Assembly: GCA_002633005.1 (NCBI GenBank)
Contig: NMRA01000328.1
Coordinates: 318,134 to 382,133, forward strand
Reading direction: 5' to 3'
DNA length: 64,000 bases
DNA from: Phoronis australis
Taxonomy: Eukaryota; Phoronida; Phoronidae
Below the pieces are notes generated by a model. It had not been told where the DNA came from. It saw only the letters and a list, made by a program, of their open reading frames with translations, and ran no database searches. Numbering within the stretch: position 1 is the first letter of the stretch; every line of letters starts with the position of its first letter. Below are positions 50,986 to 64,000 of the stretch, piece by piece. A program made the position numbers and the translations under genes.

Positions 50986-53606
50986 TTTTTTTTGTTTAAT
51001 TTACTCATTGTCGCCGCCACTTATTTCAGACGTAGCTTCTGTACGTGATCAGATTGTCTTGGGTGTGCATGTATTTTAATTCTTACGGTAAACCTCAGTC
51101 TGTTTAAGTTACATAGATTATATGCGAACTTAGCGTTGACAGATTTAGTGCACCCACTCTCCTGTCTTATTCTTTCACCACGTGTGATATCAAAAACGGA
51201 CTTCCGACTAGACGAAATTTATTTACATTTTCTTTCCTACTGAATACAAAGAGGCCTTAATATAACAAGCTGTTGTCTGAGTCCAGGAAAGCCACCGCAA
51301 TTCTGCCAGTGCAGTACACTCAATTAGTACCTCGCCAACGGCAACATAACTCATTACAGCGTTTCTTTCCATTGTTTTCAACAATTCGAGAGCTTAAGTC
51401 CTACTCCACTTGTCAGCCACTTATTAATGAATTGACGAGTTCTGCGTTAAATTACTTTTATTCTGAAAAAATATCACACTGAAAGATGGCCAGTTGTGAT
51501 TTTTTTAGAATAAATTGGCCAAGTTTCGTCTTTAAGGGGCTAAAAACCAGCGCTCCGTCAAAGAAGCTAACTTTAGATTTCCATCACAAGGCCACCCGCT
51601 ATAAAACTTGCTAGAAGCATACAATGACACGCCGTGACAATCCAACTTGTAATGCCTGTACTGAAATCACCTCTACTTCACTTATGTGGCAAGATTTGAT
51701 CTAATTTTCATAATGGGTAAGTGGACTAAATCAAAGGAAGGGCGCTTTAAATTCGTTTCTAATCTTTGACTTTTTTAAATAAAACCAAGTCAAAAGTAGC
51801 TTACATTAAAAACAGATAAGACACAACATCTACAAAAACAATGATTTTTCATGACACTACTTTTCAAATCAATGTCATTCGATTCATAAGTAATCATATT
51901 GATTTTCAGTGAAATTCACCGACAATACCATGTACACTTGGGTGGACAATGAAATATTCATAGTTGGAATTAAAGATAATCTTGCTTCACATTTCTGCTG
52001 CTTGTACAAAACGTAAAACAAGCTAAACACGTGGTTTCCGTTTTAAAAGATGTTAGGCCACTTGCTATTAAAAAAATGACTTTATCTTATTCCTTACTAA
52101 AAGTGATCACTGGCAGTCTTTATGTTATCACAGGCTGTTATTGGCTCACTGCTCGAGAGTGACACAGTAGCCTAAACAACAGACACAGGCCTTGAGTTTT
52201 TGTTGTTTATGTGTACTTGTGTGTTTGCTATGAATATTTTGAGTTTTTGAGGTGTTCTCTGAAACCCACACTTTTGTAGACTTAGTGATAACCCCCACAG
52301 CTAGCTTTGGAAGACAGTTAAAAACTGCTGTTAAATACTACCTAATTGAAATGTGCTATATCAAATGGAAATTACAGAGCAGTCACCTTTAGATAAGTTG
52401 TATATTTTCCCAAACCCCAAACCTGACCAACCACACACAAGAAACAATTTCGTAAAAATTCAATTTCACGCATATGTACAACAAGTACAACAGTTCTAGT
52501 ACGTACCAACAACTAATAATTTCATTTGCAGTAAAGACACACATGATATCCATCATTTGAAAATTAGATCTAAGTACAAATACAATATCTGGCACAGGGC
52601 CAGTAGGATATACCAACTTAAAAAAAAATGAAATGAACATAAACTAATGTGAATCAATATCTATAACCTTTCTGCAAACACATCATGCCACTCAGTAGTA
52701 TCCCAATTGTATCACTAAGAACCCTTTGTCAGCACTTGTCACATGTGTAAATGGCTCTCATCTACTCTTGCATCAACACAAACTTGACGCATTTCAGGGT
52801 ACCTTGTACTTTGTCTAGAGATTTGTACCAGAACTGCTGTCCTCAAGAGCTCTGTTATCCTGTTGTGCGAGTAGATTAATTAATGCCATTAGCAATGACT
52901 TTACACTATATAACATTCACTAAAATAAATTGATATACCGTGAACTAAAACATGATTTTTCGAAACTGCTTGGCTTCTGAAATTGAATTCCTTGTAACAA
53001 CCAAGGTTAGGTTGATTTTCACCTTAAGAAATATGATAAAAATTAGCCTAAACAGATGCATTAAGTTTCAGTTCTCTGGTGCCCAATAATGAATGGTTTT
53101 AGGAACTCTTTGGTCATTGTAGAAACCAAAGCAGTCTAGAGTTGAAGCCAAATGGGATGTCTTTGTAATACTACAGAGACCGTTTATTGATGCTTTCATG
53201 CTTCAGATACACTTGTGAGAACACCAAACTATCATCATAGCTACTATCATATTTACTCAATCTCCTTCTGGTAATAAAGTCACTGAATTTGTGTACCGTA
53301 ATGAAGACCACATCAAACAACAATACAACAACCCAACAGCTGCAAGGTAACCACAGCAGTACCGAACAGGTTGAATAGCATGCCTACCATAAAAGTTAAA
53401 TGTTGATCCCATTAAATCAATAATGTCAAAATATCCAATAAACAATAATTTCAAATCTCCCAAATCACTATTGTTACTGTGCATGAGGTAGAAAGACAGA
53501 AAAGATACTTCAACTTCAAGTCAAAGTTAAAATATGTAAATGTAATTTTATAATACAACTAATGGAAGTCTCAATATTTACACAAATCTTGCATTGTTAT
53601 CTTTAT

Positions 53607-56600
53607 CTAGGACATAGGGAATTCGTGAGTGGCAGCGTATCTGCCCGTAACATAGTGATACAGTTGTCGTTCTATGTCTATAAGCAGACTGCTAGCTCCA
53701 AGTCGGAACAAGTCTGGCATCAACCAATCATCTCCCAGCTCTTCCTTCATAAGTGCAAGCCATGTGCATGCATCCTTTGCCGACCTTATACCTCCTGCTG
53801 GTTTGAAACCCACCTGAAGAACAACAAGCATTGAAAATATAGCAAATACAAGAACATTAGCTACGCAGTTGAAGTGAAATGAAATAGCAGCAAGAATGAA
53901 GAAGTTTTCAGTTATACCCCAAGGGTGCACTGTTTTAGTAGTATCTTTACGATTACCCACAACTTCAGTCTAATTTATTTTCTGTTACATTGTCTTTTTC
54001 ATATTTCTATACATTCAAATATCAAACTACAAAAAATTTAGACATCAGATATCAATGCAAGCAAAGATAAGAGAAGCCCAAAACCATCTTCCATGGTTAT
54101 GCTAGAGTTCTAGCCCATAAGACAATTATGGAGAATTAAAAGTGTTAACACATCTGATTTTGGACCTTCAATTATTTCTTCTAACAAACACAAAATCAAA
54201 ACAAAGCAAGACACAGCATTGAAATACACAATTATGTGTCCCAACATAGTAGTTACACTAGTTGCAATCCTTGGATGTGTGTTATTACTTATGCTGATCT
54301 CAGCCCAACGAACTACAGTCAGCCGGAATAGAAAAATAGACACGCATACTGAAGCAAGCACATGAACGCTGTCTGGTCGATCAAGACCATGGAGCTGCAT
54401 TTCACACGTTTACCTGTCAACGTTGAATTCTTAAAAAAAGCACTTTGAGGTTTGAAAACATTACCACGCTCGTCCAATCTTAATTATTGTCGAATGAGCC
54501 GGCAACTCAAGTTAAAGGCAATGTGTAGAGGTATTATTTTTGAGTTTGCTAACCTCAACAAACTCTGAAGTGTTTTGTTGAGTCAATGATGGTTTAAATG
54601 CTCTTCTTGGTAACAGAATCCTATCATGGTACGGAATATCAGGAGACAGATTTAATAAGAGTAAAAGGCTTAATGCAGTTTTTATTTTTAGCCAATTAAA
54701 CAAGGCAAAATGCAGGTTTAAGAATCAAGTAAGCTATCAATGCTTTAAAACAACATACATGATCAAGTTGTATTGTTATTTTAGTAAAATCATATTTTGT
54801 ATGTTTAACTACAATTCATTCAGTGTTTTGAGAAATCACATTTATCAACAAAATCGTTAGTTTACATTTAACTATACAGAGACTGCCATGTTGTTACTCC
54901 ACTACCCTATATCCACTGTTGTTGGACCATTCAGGTTCAAAGGTCAATGATTCAACTACACTGGCTAACGACGGGCATTCACTAGGATATTTAGGGACTA
55001 CAGATGGCTTATGAATAGTTCGTGATTTGAAAACAGCTTTTGTGTATGCAGTTAATAGCCTCTCTACCTTATGTCCAGTTCTTTCATAATATTCTCTGAT
55101 GGCACGCACCATTACCAAGGCAACAGGTAGAATGGCATTCACACCTTCTTTACCTGTAGAAGTCTTGATGAAATCCGCACCTGACATGAAAAATCAGCAA
55201 TGTCAACAATAAGAAATGTATGCTTTATCTAAAAGTCATTTTCTTAATTCCACGGGTCATTGGAAATTTGATAAAAGTCATACAATAAGGACCTTGTCCA
55301 ATTCAAAAGGAAAATTAACATTAGAACTACGATTAAAAGAAACTTTATTTCCCGTTCCCACAATTGTAATCAGACAAAAGAATTATTTTCCTTTAAATGT
55401 ACAAATAAAATACTTTAAATAAAATAATTAACTGACCATCATGAACCTCAAAGGAGTAAGGCAATGGATAAAAATTTAAAATATTTCAAGTGTTACTACC
55501 TCTGCAGTGCAGAGAACATGATTACACTAAGTGACAACCTTCAACAAGGCAGCTTACCACATAGAAATATGATAGATAGCTCAGTCACTTACCTGCCATC
55601 ATACAAACTAAGCTAGCTTTGTACACATTAGCCATGGAGCCAAGTTCACCCGTAGCTAGAATAGTCTTCAGGTGAGCTTCCCCACATGCCTCTCTCATTA
55701 ACCGCACCTCGTTATACACACCTGTTAACAAAAATTAAACCTGCACTTCACCTTATTTAGTTAGATTAAACAGAAATCGAATCAAGCCTCTTACTATTCG
55801 GTCTCGCATTATTCTTTGCAGTCATAAGATTCTATTTCTGATATCAACAAGAAACCATCAGTGACTCAAGGAAAAATTTCAGAGTTTATTGCGTTGACCT
55901 ACACTAAAATTGCGAATTTGAATATGATGCATTTATTACGCATTGTCTGTTACCTGAGTTGCTGCTTCATCCGACAAGAATTCAACATGGCATTGCATTT
56001 AAACTTCAAAGCGCTTCAGTTGAACGTTTTTAAGTAATCATCAAGATATGGTAAAGAAGGCGAAGCAACAACTAACTTCTTCAAATTTTCAAACTAGCTT
56101 TTGACACCATGAAAAATGAAAATGAATTTAACGTTCAGAAAACTAAATAAATTCTACAAAAGAGGAGAGGAACAGAATTACCTTTAGTTTTGTTGTCTAT
56201 TCACTCTTGGCAAAACAACCCAGCGTTATGAGAACTACCTTAGTGTGACCAGGCCTTGGCAATGACATCATTTTCATAATGGTAACATATTCCCAGATAG
56301 CAAAAATAGTTTAATTAACTGTTAAGAAATCAGGTAAGAAAAGTCAAACAAAGTACGACAGGTGAGACTCCTCGTAAAATTATTAATATATCTACTATAT
56401 TATAATGATGCTGGGAGTTTCGTTTACAGCACCTTGTTTTACTTGTTCTTACATGCCCATATCTCTGCAGGCCATAGACGCATTTAGGGGGNNNNNNNNN
56501 NNNNNNNNNNNNNNNNNGGGCTTGGCCCCCCTTGGCTGCCGCAATAAAATAAAACAGCAAGAATGTAGGGAAATGTTGGGTTTACTAATTAACCCCGGTA

Positions 56601-59600
56601 ATTAACATTATACGGTGGAAACGAGATTTAAATGTGTGCAGTTTTAGTGTGTTTGGGGGGGGCTCAGATCCAACTTCAAGTGTCAAATTCGGAACACGGC
56701 TCAATCGTAACGAAACTATGGCTAAGTATAGGCTCTCCCACGATATCCCAGGCGACCGGCAGTGGCGCTGCGCATTACGACTCCGTTTCCATCGTCTGCT
56801 TTACTGTACAATGAAGAAAATTACTTCAATTTTTTAAAAAAAATGGAATCTGAGTGACGATGAAAAAGCAGAAGCTGCTGGTAAGATGTGAATTTTAATC
56901 GAAGCCTTAGTGAATCACTCAGAAACTCATAATTCTCTCTTTGTCAAACCTTAACTTAAGACGATTTCCAAAGCAATCGCGTCATTAATGCCAACACAAA
57001 AAACAGATTTGGTCTTTTGGGCAAATTAAGACTACAACAAATTTGTTACGAACTGATTGCACAAAATATAAAAAGTGTAATAAGCATTAAAAAAAGAAGT
57101 AGGTTTCGCGCGCAAACGCTGTGGACCCCAATGAAGTAGGTATCTTAGTAACAAATGAGGTGTTAAGTCGTGGTGGTGCAGTGGTAAAGCACGCGCGCTC
57201 TATCCTCCAGGTCGTGAGTTCGAGTTTGTGATAATTGCAGTTTTTCATGTTTGACACGTTCTCCGTGTTTTTTTTTTCTTTTTCTTTGCCTTTTTTCCTT
57301 GGATAATACTTCAGGAATCAAGGAAAATGCTTGATTTTTAGAGGAAAAAACAGAAAAATTTTCCCCTCCCAACCTCCCCCCATTCGGACCTATGCGCATC
57401 TAATCATGCTTTGCACAAAATGTTTTCAGACAAAATGTTGGTCCCCCCTTGTGATATCCTAGATCCGCCACTGCAGACTAACCTTGCCAGTCTCCTGTCA
57501 ATGCATAATGTCTGTTGATGACAATGTCTATTTCACTAGCGCCATCTTCCACTGCTTGTCGCACCTCCTCAAGACGTGTCTTCAAAGGTGTCTGGCCAGT
57601 TGGGAACCCAGTGGCAACTTTCAATAGATACAATGGTAGGGACAAAGTTAGTCTAATTGGTAATACATAGTTCAACATTGGTTGGAAATTTTGAGCACAG
57701 TGATATTGAAAGGGAAAACGTTATTGAGTCACTAGCTCTTCCTGATGATAAAACTAGTTGAAATCTGGTCAAGAAAACCATGTGGCTCAGGTACCTACAG
57801 GACTGCAAAATGTGCAATATAATTCAATTTAAAACTCATCTGAAGTTACAGGTATAACTCACCTGAAGCCACAGGTATATGCCCTGCCCCCGCAGCCTTC
57901 AGTGCCAACACACTGTCCTTCACACGGTTGGGATAAACACATACGGCACCAACAGTTATACCTGGCTCAACATAACGATATCAGCATGTATCAGTAACAT
58001 CAGCTTTTAACACATAAATATATCAACATATCAGTATCATATGTATATCAACAGCAGTAATCACAACAAAGAGAAATTATTGAAACGTCAAGATTCAAAA
58101 GTTTTAATGCTATTTACACAAGTTGCCACTGATATGCAAACAAAGACACAGATGAAAAAGAAACAAAATAAAACCAATCTTACAATATCAATGTCACAAG
58201 AAACCACATTCATAAATAATATAAAGAAAGTCAAGATTTCACCATAAACATTAGAATATTAGATGCAATTCAACATAAAAACTTCAAAGTCCTGTTAAAA
58301 GGAAGAAAGAAAGAAATCATTTTAACTAGTAAACTTTCCTGTCAAATGTTAGTATCAGTCAATCTCCAATGTCTTCAAACAAAAAATAGATATAACCAAG
58401 TCCTTAGGCTTAGTGTGAGAGGTGATTTGAACAGCATAATTGCACTCCCTTCTCTATTATGAGAAACATTGAGCCAAATCAAAACACAAACATTATCAAC
58501 GATGAACTTCCCCCCAAAAATATGCAATTGCGTGTTCTCAACAGCAGCAACCTTCACACAATACAAATGTTCAAGAGAAAAGGTGTTGTTTGTAGGACAA
58601 TTGTGCTTGGTAAGAAAAGAAGTACGCCTTGAGTGGAAATACCCATGTTAAAGAGAAAATAACGGTGTTTATGAAAATGTCAGTGCAGTTCGTGAGGGAG
58701 AAAGACTGGCTATCCCCTTTCACACCAAACACAGTCTTTTGCACTCAAAAACCAGCATAATGATTTGAGTTGAGACGTACCTTTGTCTTGCATTCCCATG
58801 CTCCTTATCAAGTCAGGCCTGACTGGCGTTCTAGCCTTGAAGCACAGACGTTTGACATTAGCTGGTGTGTCATCACCCGCTAAAGTTGTTAGGTCTATAC
58901 ATGTGACAGCTCTCAACAGCCAGGCAGCCTGCCATAGGGAACAATGTGTATGGTGAACAGGAAACAATTAAAGCTTTTATTCTATCACTGTGGGATTCAG
59001 CCAAGGTACTTCAGATTTGTATGGAAGGGGTAAATGTTAACAAACTATAACTACAAATGTAGGAAACAGTGTGTGATAAACTAGAACACGTTACAAGGGT
59101 TTCACAAAACAATACAATTACAAGTCTTCAACATTAAGATTGAATTATTAAAGTATATTTGTAGAAGTCTTTTACAAGCATAATAAAATTTACAATAAAA
59201 ACAAAGGGAATTTTAACAGGCTTGTTTTAAAGTGAGAAAAAAAGATTGATGTTGTACATGGCTAACAGTGTATATCTTCAGTTCAACTCTCTAACCTTCA
59301 TGACATTATTATTTCATTTTTTTTCTGAACAGCAATGATGTGCATTTATTTGTAGCTACAATCTCCGGTGACTCCCCATTTAATTTATTGATAGTATTAT
59401 TACAAATGTTGACAGTCGAAGTTAACATGCTGAAAGCAGCTTTATGACAGGTCTTCCAAATTATATTTCGCAAGAGACAATTACTCAAACCAACCTGCCA
59501 TTGTTTCTTAACACATCTACGTGCCCCAAGACTGTCAGCCCTTCGTTTAACAGCTGGTAAATTAACATGCACATTCTCCAACCAACCAGCATCTATAAAC

Positions 59601-60723
59601 AAACAAATGAAAATCTGTTAGATGCTGAATGTCAACCTCTCATCATCTGTCGTAAAGATTGCCAGATGCAACTTCCAGAGATTATTTGACACCTGTTTGA
59701 TGTTTTATAAGTTGCCTTGTTAAATACAATATTCATCGCTGTCTTCCATCTTTATTTTCATTCTGATCCCTCATGGTTGACATCCGTCGTCTCACTGAGT
59801 TCGAAACAGCTGCTCTTTTAGTTTTTCATTGGCAGCCTGCTACATGTATGCAGACTAACATCAAAATACAGCCAGGAACCGCGGAGTGTTAACCTCACAT
59901 AGACCTCGAAATTTCACACCGCCCGGGTCATCTCATCCTCAAACTTATATCAACAAGTAGCTAATGACTGGCAGGGGAGCATGAAAAATCTGGGAATCAA
60001 GAGATGACTAACCTTACCCATTACACTTCTTTACAACTAAGTGAAAAACAACTTAAAAAAAGTCAATTAAGTGCATAATTTTGTGGCTTTTGGAAAGTCT
60101 GACGTCAACTTGAAAGCAGCTAGTGTAGTGCCCTCGTGACGTCCCTGGTGCAAGCAGCCTGTAAAAATGGCCAGTTCAGTTCCGAATTGAGCAACTGAAC
60201 AAATTACTGTTTGGGAAAAAGTTTGATTGAAGGAGTATTTGTTACAGCCGGAGAGACAACAACGGCCTAGCTCCTAAAGTGTCCTGTGCACAAAAGGTAA
60301 ATATAACAACATGACTTGGATGGTTTAATCAGTGAGGCATAAATAATTCGCGGAAAAGCTTAACTGGCGATGGAGGGCCTATGGGATGAATACCTTCTCT
60401 TCTGCGGCCAGTTGACACGGTGTTACTGCCTAGTAAACAAGTTCAGTGTTGTGTCGGCGGCAACATTCACAAGCTCAAACCAATCAGCTATATAGCATAG
60501 GCCCACCACTGCTCAAACTAACACCATTGATGGCATTGTGCCGAGACGGTGGTCCTACTTCACAAGTAGACACAACACTCAACAGGCATCGGTCCAGCAG
60601 TTTCGAGTTAATTTTGTACTAAAGTATTGAATTGAATGATTAATTATTTTGGTATGCATCCAAGTAAATACGGAAGATTGATCAAATCTTACCAAATGTA
60701 CATCCAGGATTTCTAGATGCCAT
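53607..60723 (-). CDS. DERA: Deoxyribose-phosphate aldolase, complete, eight exons
   Basis: Exons on the minus strand: 60723-60693, 59592-59495, 58928-58781, 57961-57863, 57617-57483, 55721-55593, 55180-55068, 53813-53607 (stop TAG). They join to 319 residues; human DERA is 318. The enzyme (EC 4.1.2.4) splits 2-deoxyribose 5-phosphate into glyceraldehyde 3-phosphate and acetaldehyde, in cytosolic nucleoside catabolism. Seen: the Schiff-base lysine in ADFIKTSTGK (K219), the second active-site lysine in GFKPAGGIR (K255), the acidic residue in EIDIVINR (D156), plus conserved ACGEAHLKTILATGELG and the C-terminal GRYAA.HE.PMS. All catalytic residues are present. The start ATG (60723) begins MASRNPGCTFG. 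The gene is head-to-head with SRM; intron 5 contains a transposon that begins nine bases after the exon 5 splice site. Confidence 0.97.
56473..57473. mobile_element. Inverted-repeat element with tRNA-like core, copy 2 (in DERA intron 5)
   Basis: Reverse orientation of 10159-11185. Ends are CATAGACGCATTTAGGG (left) and CAGTGGCGGATCTAGG inverted (right). Flanks CAGGC (56468-56472) and CAGAC (57474-57478) are a 4/5 duplication. Contains a 26-N gap at 56492-56517. The interior matches copy 1 through several hundred bases. Confidence 0.8.
57169..57240 (+). other. tRNA-like pol III promoter block, copy 2
   Basis: Reads TGGTGCAGTGGTAAAGCACG (A-box type), then GGTCGTGAGTTCGAGTTTG (B-box type). Counterpart of 10422-10490. 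Confidence 0.55.
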
Positions 60724-61211
<488 letters not shown>

Positions 61212-61957
61212 TAACGTATAACACCAATCTGTTTAAACGGCAACTGATTCAGACTAGCTTTGTCAACTCAATTAGTCGGTGGGCCAAATCTCATAGCGTT
61301 CATCCTTGTGAGTACTTTGGGGGGGCAACCTAGTTTTTTCTATGTGGCTAGATAATATAACTAAAAATCAAATTCCAAAAAGTTCCCACGTCTACACTTG
61401 CACATTTTTTTAAAAAAAGGTGTTTTTGTTGCACAAAATATGATGCATATTCCTGCCACTTGATGGCGCTTTTCCAGTGAATTGACCAATCAGAGAGCCA
61501 GATTGTATTGTTGTGCTTAGTTACTTCAATATGGCTGCTCCCATGGAATGTGATGTCTGTATAAGTCAAGGTTTATCAAACAGCACAAAATTGTGATGTC
61601 AGAGCCTAAAGAAGCTTAGGAAAGCTTCCTGACGAAAGCTGATTGACTGTGGAACTCTGTAGATCAGTAGATCAAAAAGAAGAAGAGGTGTCACAAACGT
61701 TTGTGCAGAAAACAGCTGCATGTCCTGGTAGCCTACACAGTATACTGCTGAGTGCTATAGACTAGAATACCAAGTGTCAGACCAGAAAATTGAAAGGACA
61801 TAGAACGGCATAGCAACGTTTCAAGGCACCAACAGTAGTACTAAAGCTGAAGTTGCTGAAAGTGATACAGATGTTATCCAAGATTTCCCAAGAAAATCAA
61901 TCACTTCCAAAATCTGAAACACCCAATTAACCTGAACAAGATAGGAACATTCTGAAA

Positions 61958-62043
61958 CATGAGTGCATCATTTGTTAGCAGGAAAAGTACATTATGGGCC
62001 ACATTTCAAGAAAGAGAAAGAAGTATAGCTTTCAAAAACAGGT
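61958..62043 (+). pseudogene. Fragment of a decayed zinc-motif protein (CIIC...KYI)
   Basis: Reads KHECIIC, a stop, then QEKYIMGHISRKRKKYSFQK. The C..C....KYI.G....K pattern resembles an internal motif of a large uncharacterised, often mobile-element-like invertebrate protein family. It has an in-frame stop and lies in SRM intron 1. Probably the same decayed gene as the pieces at 63044 and 63433. Confidence 0.3.
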
Positions 62044-63043
62044 ACGTGTTTTTTAAAAATACATTTTGGTGTTTTCCACGTGTGATTCAGTATTATCACC
62101 AGTTGTTTTTTAACTTGTTCAGCCCCTTGACTGCCTAGGCCTTAGACAATACTGCTGACCCAGTAGAGACGATGATCATACTATAGGTACTTCATATGCC
62201 GGATACTTTTCGGCAAATTATGTTCCTATAAGTTTAGAAGTACCGCGTAGAGAGATGCCTCTGAGGAGGTCGTTAATGTTTTCATTTGTTCCCAGTTTAA
62301 ACAAATACTCCTGCAATCCTGTTTTTCGAACACTCCATTCAGTTGCCACATCGACACTGCTTGCGCTAAGGGATAATCCTATGGCGTTATACTGTGGGTG
62401 TGATTTTAAAGCACTTTAAGTCTAAAATTTTTGAGAAGGTTAAATGGAGTAGATAGTTGCAAACAACATGCCCAAGTGGCCGTCATCCCCTGCCGTAGTC
62501 TCAATTTTTTGTAAACATTAATTACTTAGGTAGCAGCTGCAATGATAATTAAATTAAAGTGCCTAAGTGGCCATCGTCGCCGTCGAAATTTGAGGACGAT
62601 GGAAGCCACTGTCCATTTCGTCAAACGTCGATTACCTTAAGTGTAAATCGATTGACTATGGTTTGAGCATCTGATTTAAAAAAAATTAAATTTCAATCAC
62701 TGCACAGGTATATCAGCTGATTTATTTTCAGCTGCATCTACTGATCTAATTATTAGACGATCAACATTATTAGGCTACAGATCAAACGGCATGTAAATTT
62801 GTTAGGCTGGTGGTGGATCAGCTCCTGATACGTCCGTCTGAAAAAGTTGCATGCCAACTCACTCATAGTTGAATGTTAAATTAGTGTTAACAGTTCGGGT
62901 TTTTTTCAGTTGGACTTGTATCGCAAGCAACAGCTCAGTCCAGAGCCCTGAATATGCAAATGAAATTCAAAGATAAAGACCTTGTGTCTTAGAAGCCAAG
63001 TACCACAGATCATCATGCTGTAAAAAAGAGAAAGACAAAGATT

Positions 63044-63235
63044 GTGGAGAGTGACGAATCCCCAGTTTTCAGAGATGTTTTTCTACAGTTTTGTTTGGAG
63101 TTCATTGAATCAAAGCTTCTAGCACATGGAGATGTCATTTGCCTTTCAAAAATAAAGCAAGACTTTGAAGCTGTTCTTCAGAAAGCTGGTGTGCATGAAG
63201 TTATTTGGACAGGCAATCTTAAGAAATATTGTTGA
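63044..63235 (+). pseudogene. Helical fragment of the same decayed gene
   Basis: A 63-codon frame with FRDVFLQFCLEFIESKLL and IKQDFEAVLQKAGVHEV, an amphipathic pattern. The frame upstream is broken and a stop follows. No named domain. Assignment rests on its position between the other two pieces. Confidence 0.3.
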
Positions 63236-63432
63236 AGCTACTCACTGTTGTAGTTTGTGCCTGACTAAGAGATACGAAAGTGAATTGAGGCTAGTGTTCA
63301 ATAATTCACTTGCTGACTCTAATTAACACAGCCCATTGTAACATATTTTGAATCAAACGTTTGCCCAAATAGTGCCCGCCTCCAAACAAGAACTTAGTGT
63401 TTGACCCTTCATTGCCTGCGGGCTAATCACCA

Positions 63433-63702
63433 GTGTGCAGTGCTGTACCCTCTCTAATCGACCATAGTTGGCTCCTTGGCGGTGGAGCTTTGCAGTTAAT
63501 ATGTATGGCAATGACCGCATCTCCATTGACAGTACTAAACGATGAACGCTGCAAGTGCAAAAAGAACATGTGTGCTGGGAAACTGAGTTTGTGCTGCAAT
63601 GCTGGGTCAAACTGTACAGAAATGTGCAGCTGTGACAACTGTAGTAACATCAGCAACACTGACTGCATAACATTGGATAGTTCTTTGACAGGCCAACCCT
63701 AA
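63433..63702 (+). pseudogene. Tesmin/CXC-like cysteine cluster, end of the decayed gene
   Basis: A 89-codon frame with IDHSWLLGGGALQLI, then CKCKKNMCAGKLSLCC and NCTEMCSCDNCSN, then a stop. The order W.L..G.L......P followed by a CXC cluster matches the C-terminal module of the uncharacterised family named above. No intact upstream frame. A poly(A) signal AATAAA lies near 63820. Confidence 0.4.
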
Positions 63703-64000
63703 ATAGACCTCCAACCCCGTTATTTCCTTTTTTGTATTAAAAAGTTAATTTTATTTGTTGATTAAGTCATAGAAAGTACATACTTTGATCATTGTCATGT
63801 ATTTGTCTCATACTGCTTAATAAACGCTGTCAGAATAATCTATTTTAATACAGTCTTTGTGCACATTCACAGAGATCATTCAACTATATTGTTTTTGTAC
63901 TATAACATATTTCTGGTGTATTATGCAAACAAGCTGTATTTTACACCATTAGTCAATGTTTTAGTCATTGAGGCACAAATTTTGCCCAGTCTCAAGTGTT

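Larger units (their letters stand above)
46760..53606. other. Intergenic, no gene recognised
   Basis: Between the midkine-type gene start and the DERA stop. It holds an AT dinucleotide tract at about 49080-49106 and a MITE-like element at 50727-50985. The upper end, about 53160-53606, is probably the DERA 3' UTR (an inverted AATAAA lies at 53183-53188). No exon with family resemblance was seen. Confidence 0.5.

Overview
Eukaryotic window, almost certainly from a non-vertebrate metazoan. It has many short, GT-AG-bounded exons in long AT-rich introns, animal gene families, tRNA-derived SINEs, a Kolobok-type DNA transposon with a THAP finger and many other inverted-repeat elements. I cannot name the species from the sequence; a marine invertebrate with high repeat content is the best guess.

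Layout. Positions 778-22925 (+) hold the 3' seventeen coding exons of an M13 zinc metallopeptidase (neprilysin/endothelin-converting-enzyme type); its N-terminal exons lie before the window. Its introns carry most of the mobile DNA. Positions 29388-33183 (-) hold a complete three-exon gene joining a Myb/SANT-like domain to eight zinc fingers. Positions 41659-46759 (-) hold a complete six-exon secreted protein of the midkine/pleiotrophin family, with one N-type and four C-type domains. Positions 53607-60723 (-) hold a complete eight-exon deoxyribose-phosphate aldolase (DERA), and head-to-head with it, 353 bp away, is the first coding exon of spermidine synthase (SRM, + from 61077). The exon chains were built by hand from splice signals, reading phase and family resemblance, and every junction listed keeps frame.

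Mobile and repeated DNA. Several insertions can be resolved to the base from their target duplications. These are two Kolobok-like elements (TTAA), two members of a family with 6-bp duplications (one splitting a 33-bp satellite array), and four members of a family with 5-bp duplications. The two long members of that last family contain a tRNA-like internal pol III promoter, and one starts at intron position +10 of a DERA 5' splice site. There are also two SINE copies, several palindromic MITEs, a GIY-YIG-type retroelement remnant, four minisatellites, and an old internally repeated family.

The five genes do not form an obvious pathway. DERA (deoxyribose phosphate breakdown) and SRM (polyamine synthesis) probably share a promoter region. 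The most interesting signals are the expanded midkine-type protein, the Kolobok element that carries a THAP frame facing a P2X7-C-terminus-like frame, and the inverted-repeat element with an embedded tRNA-like promoter.
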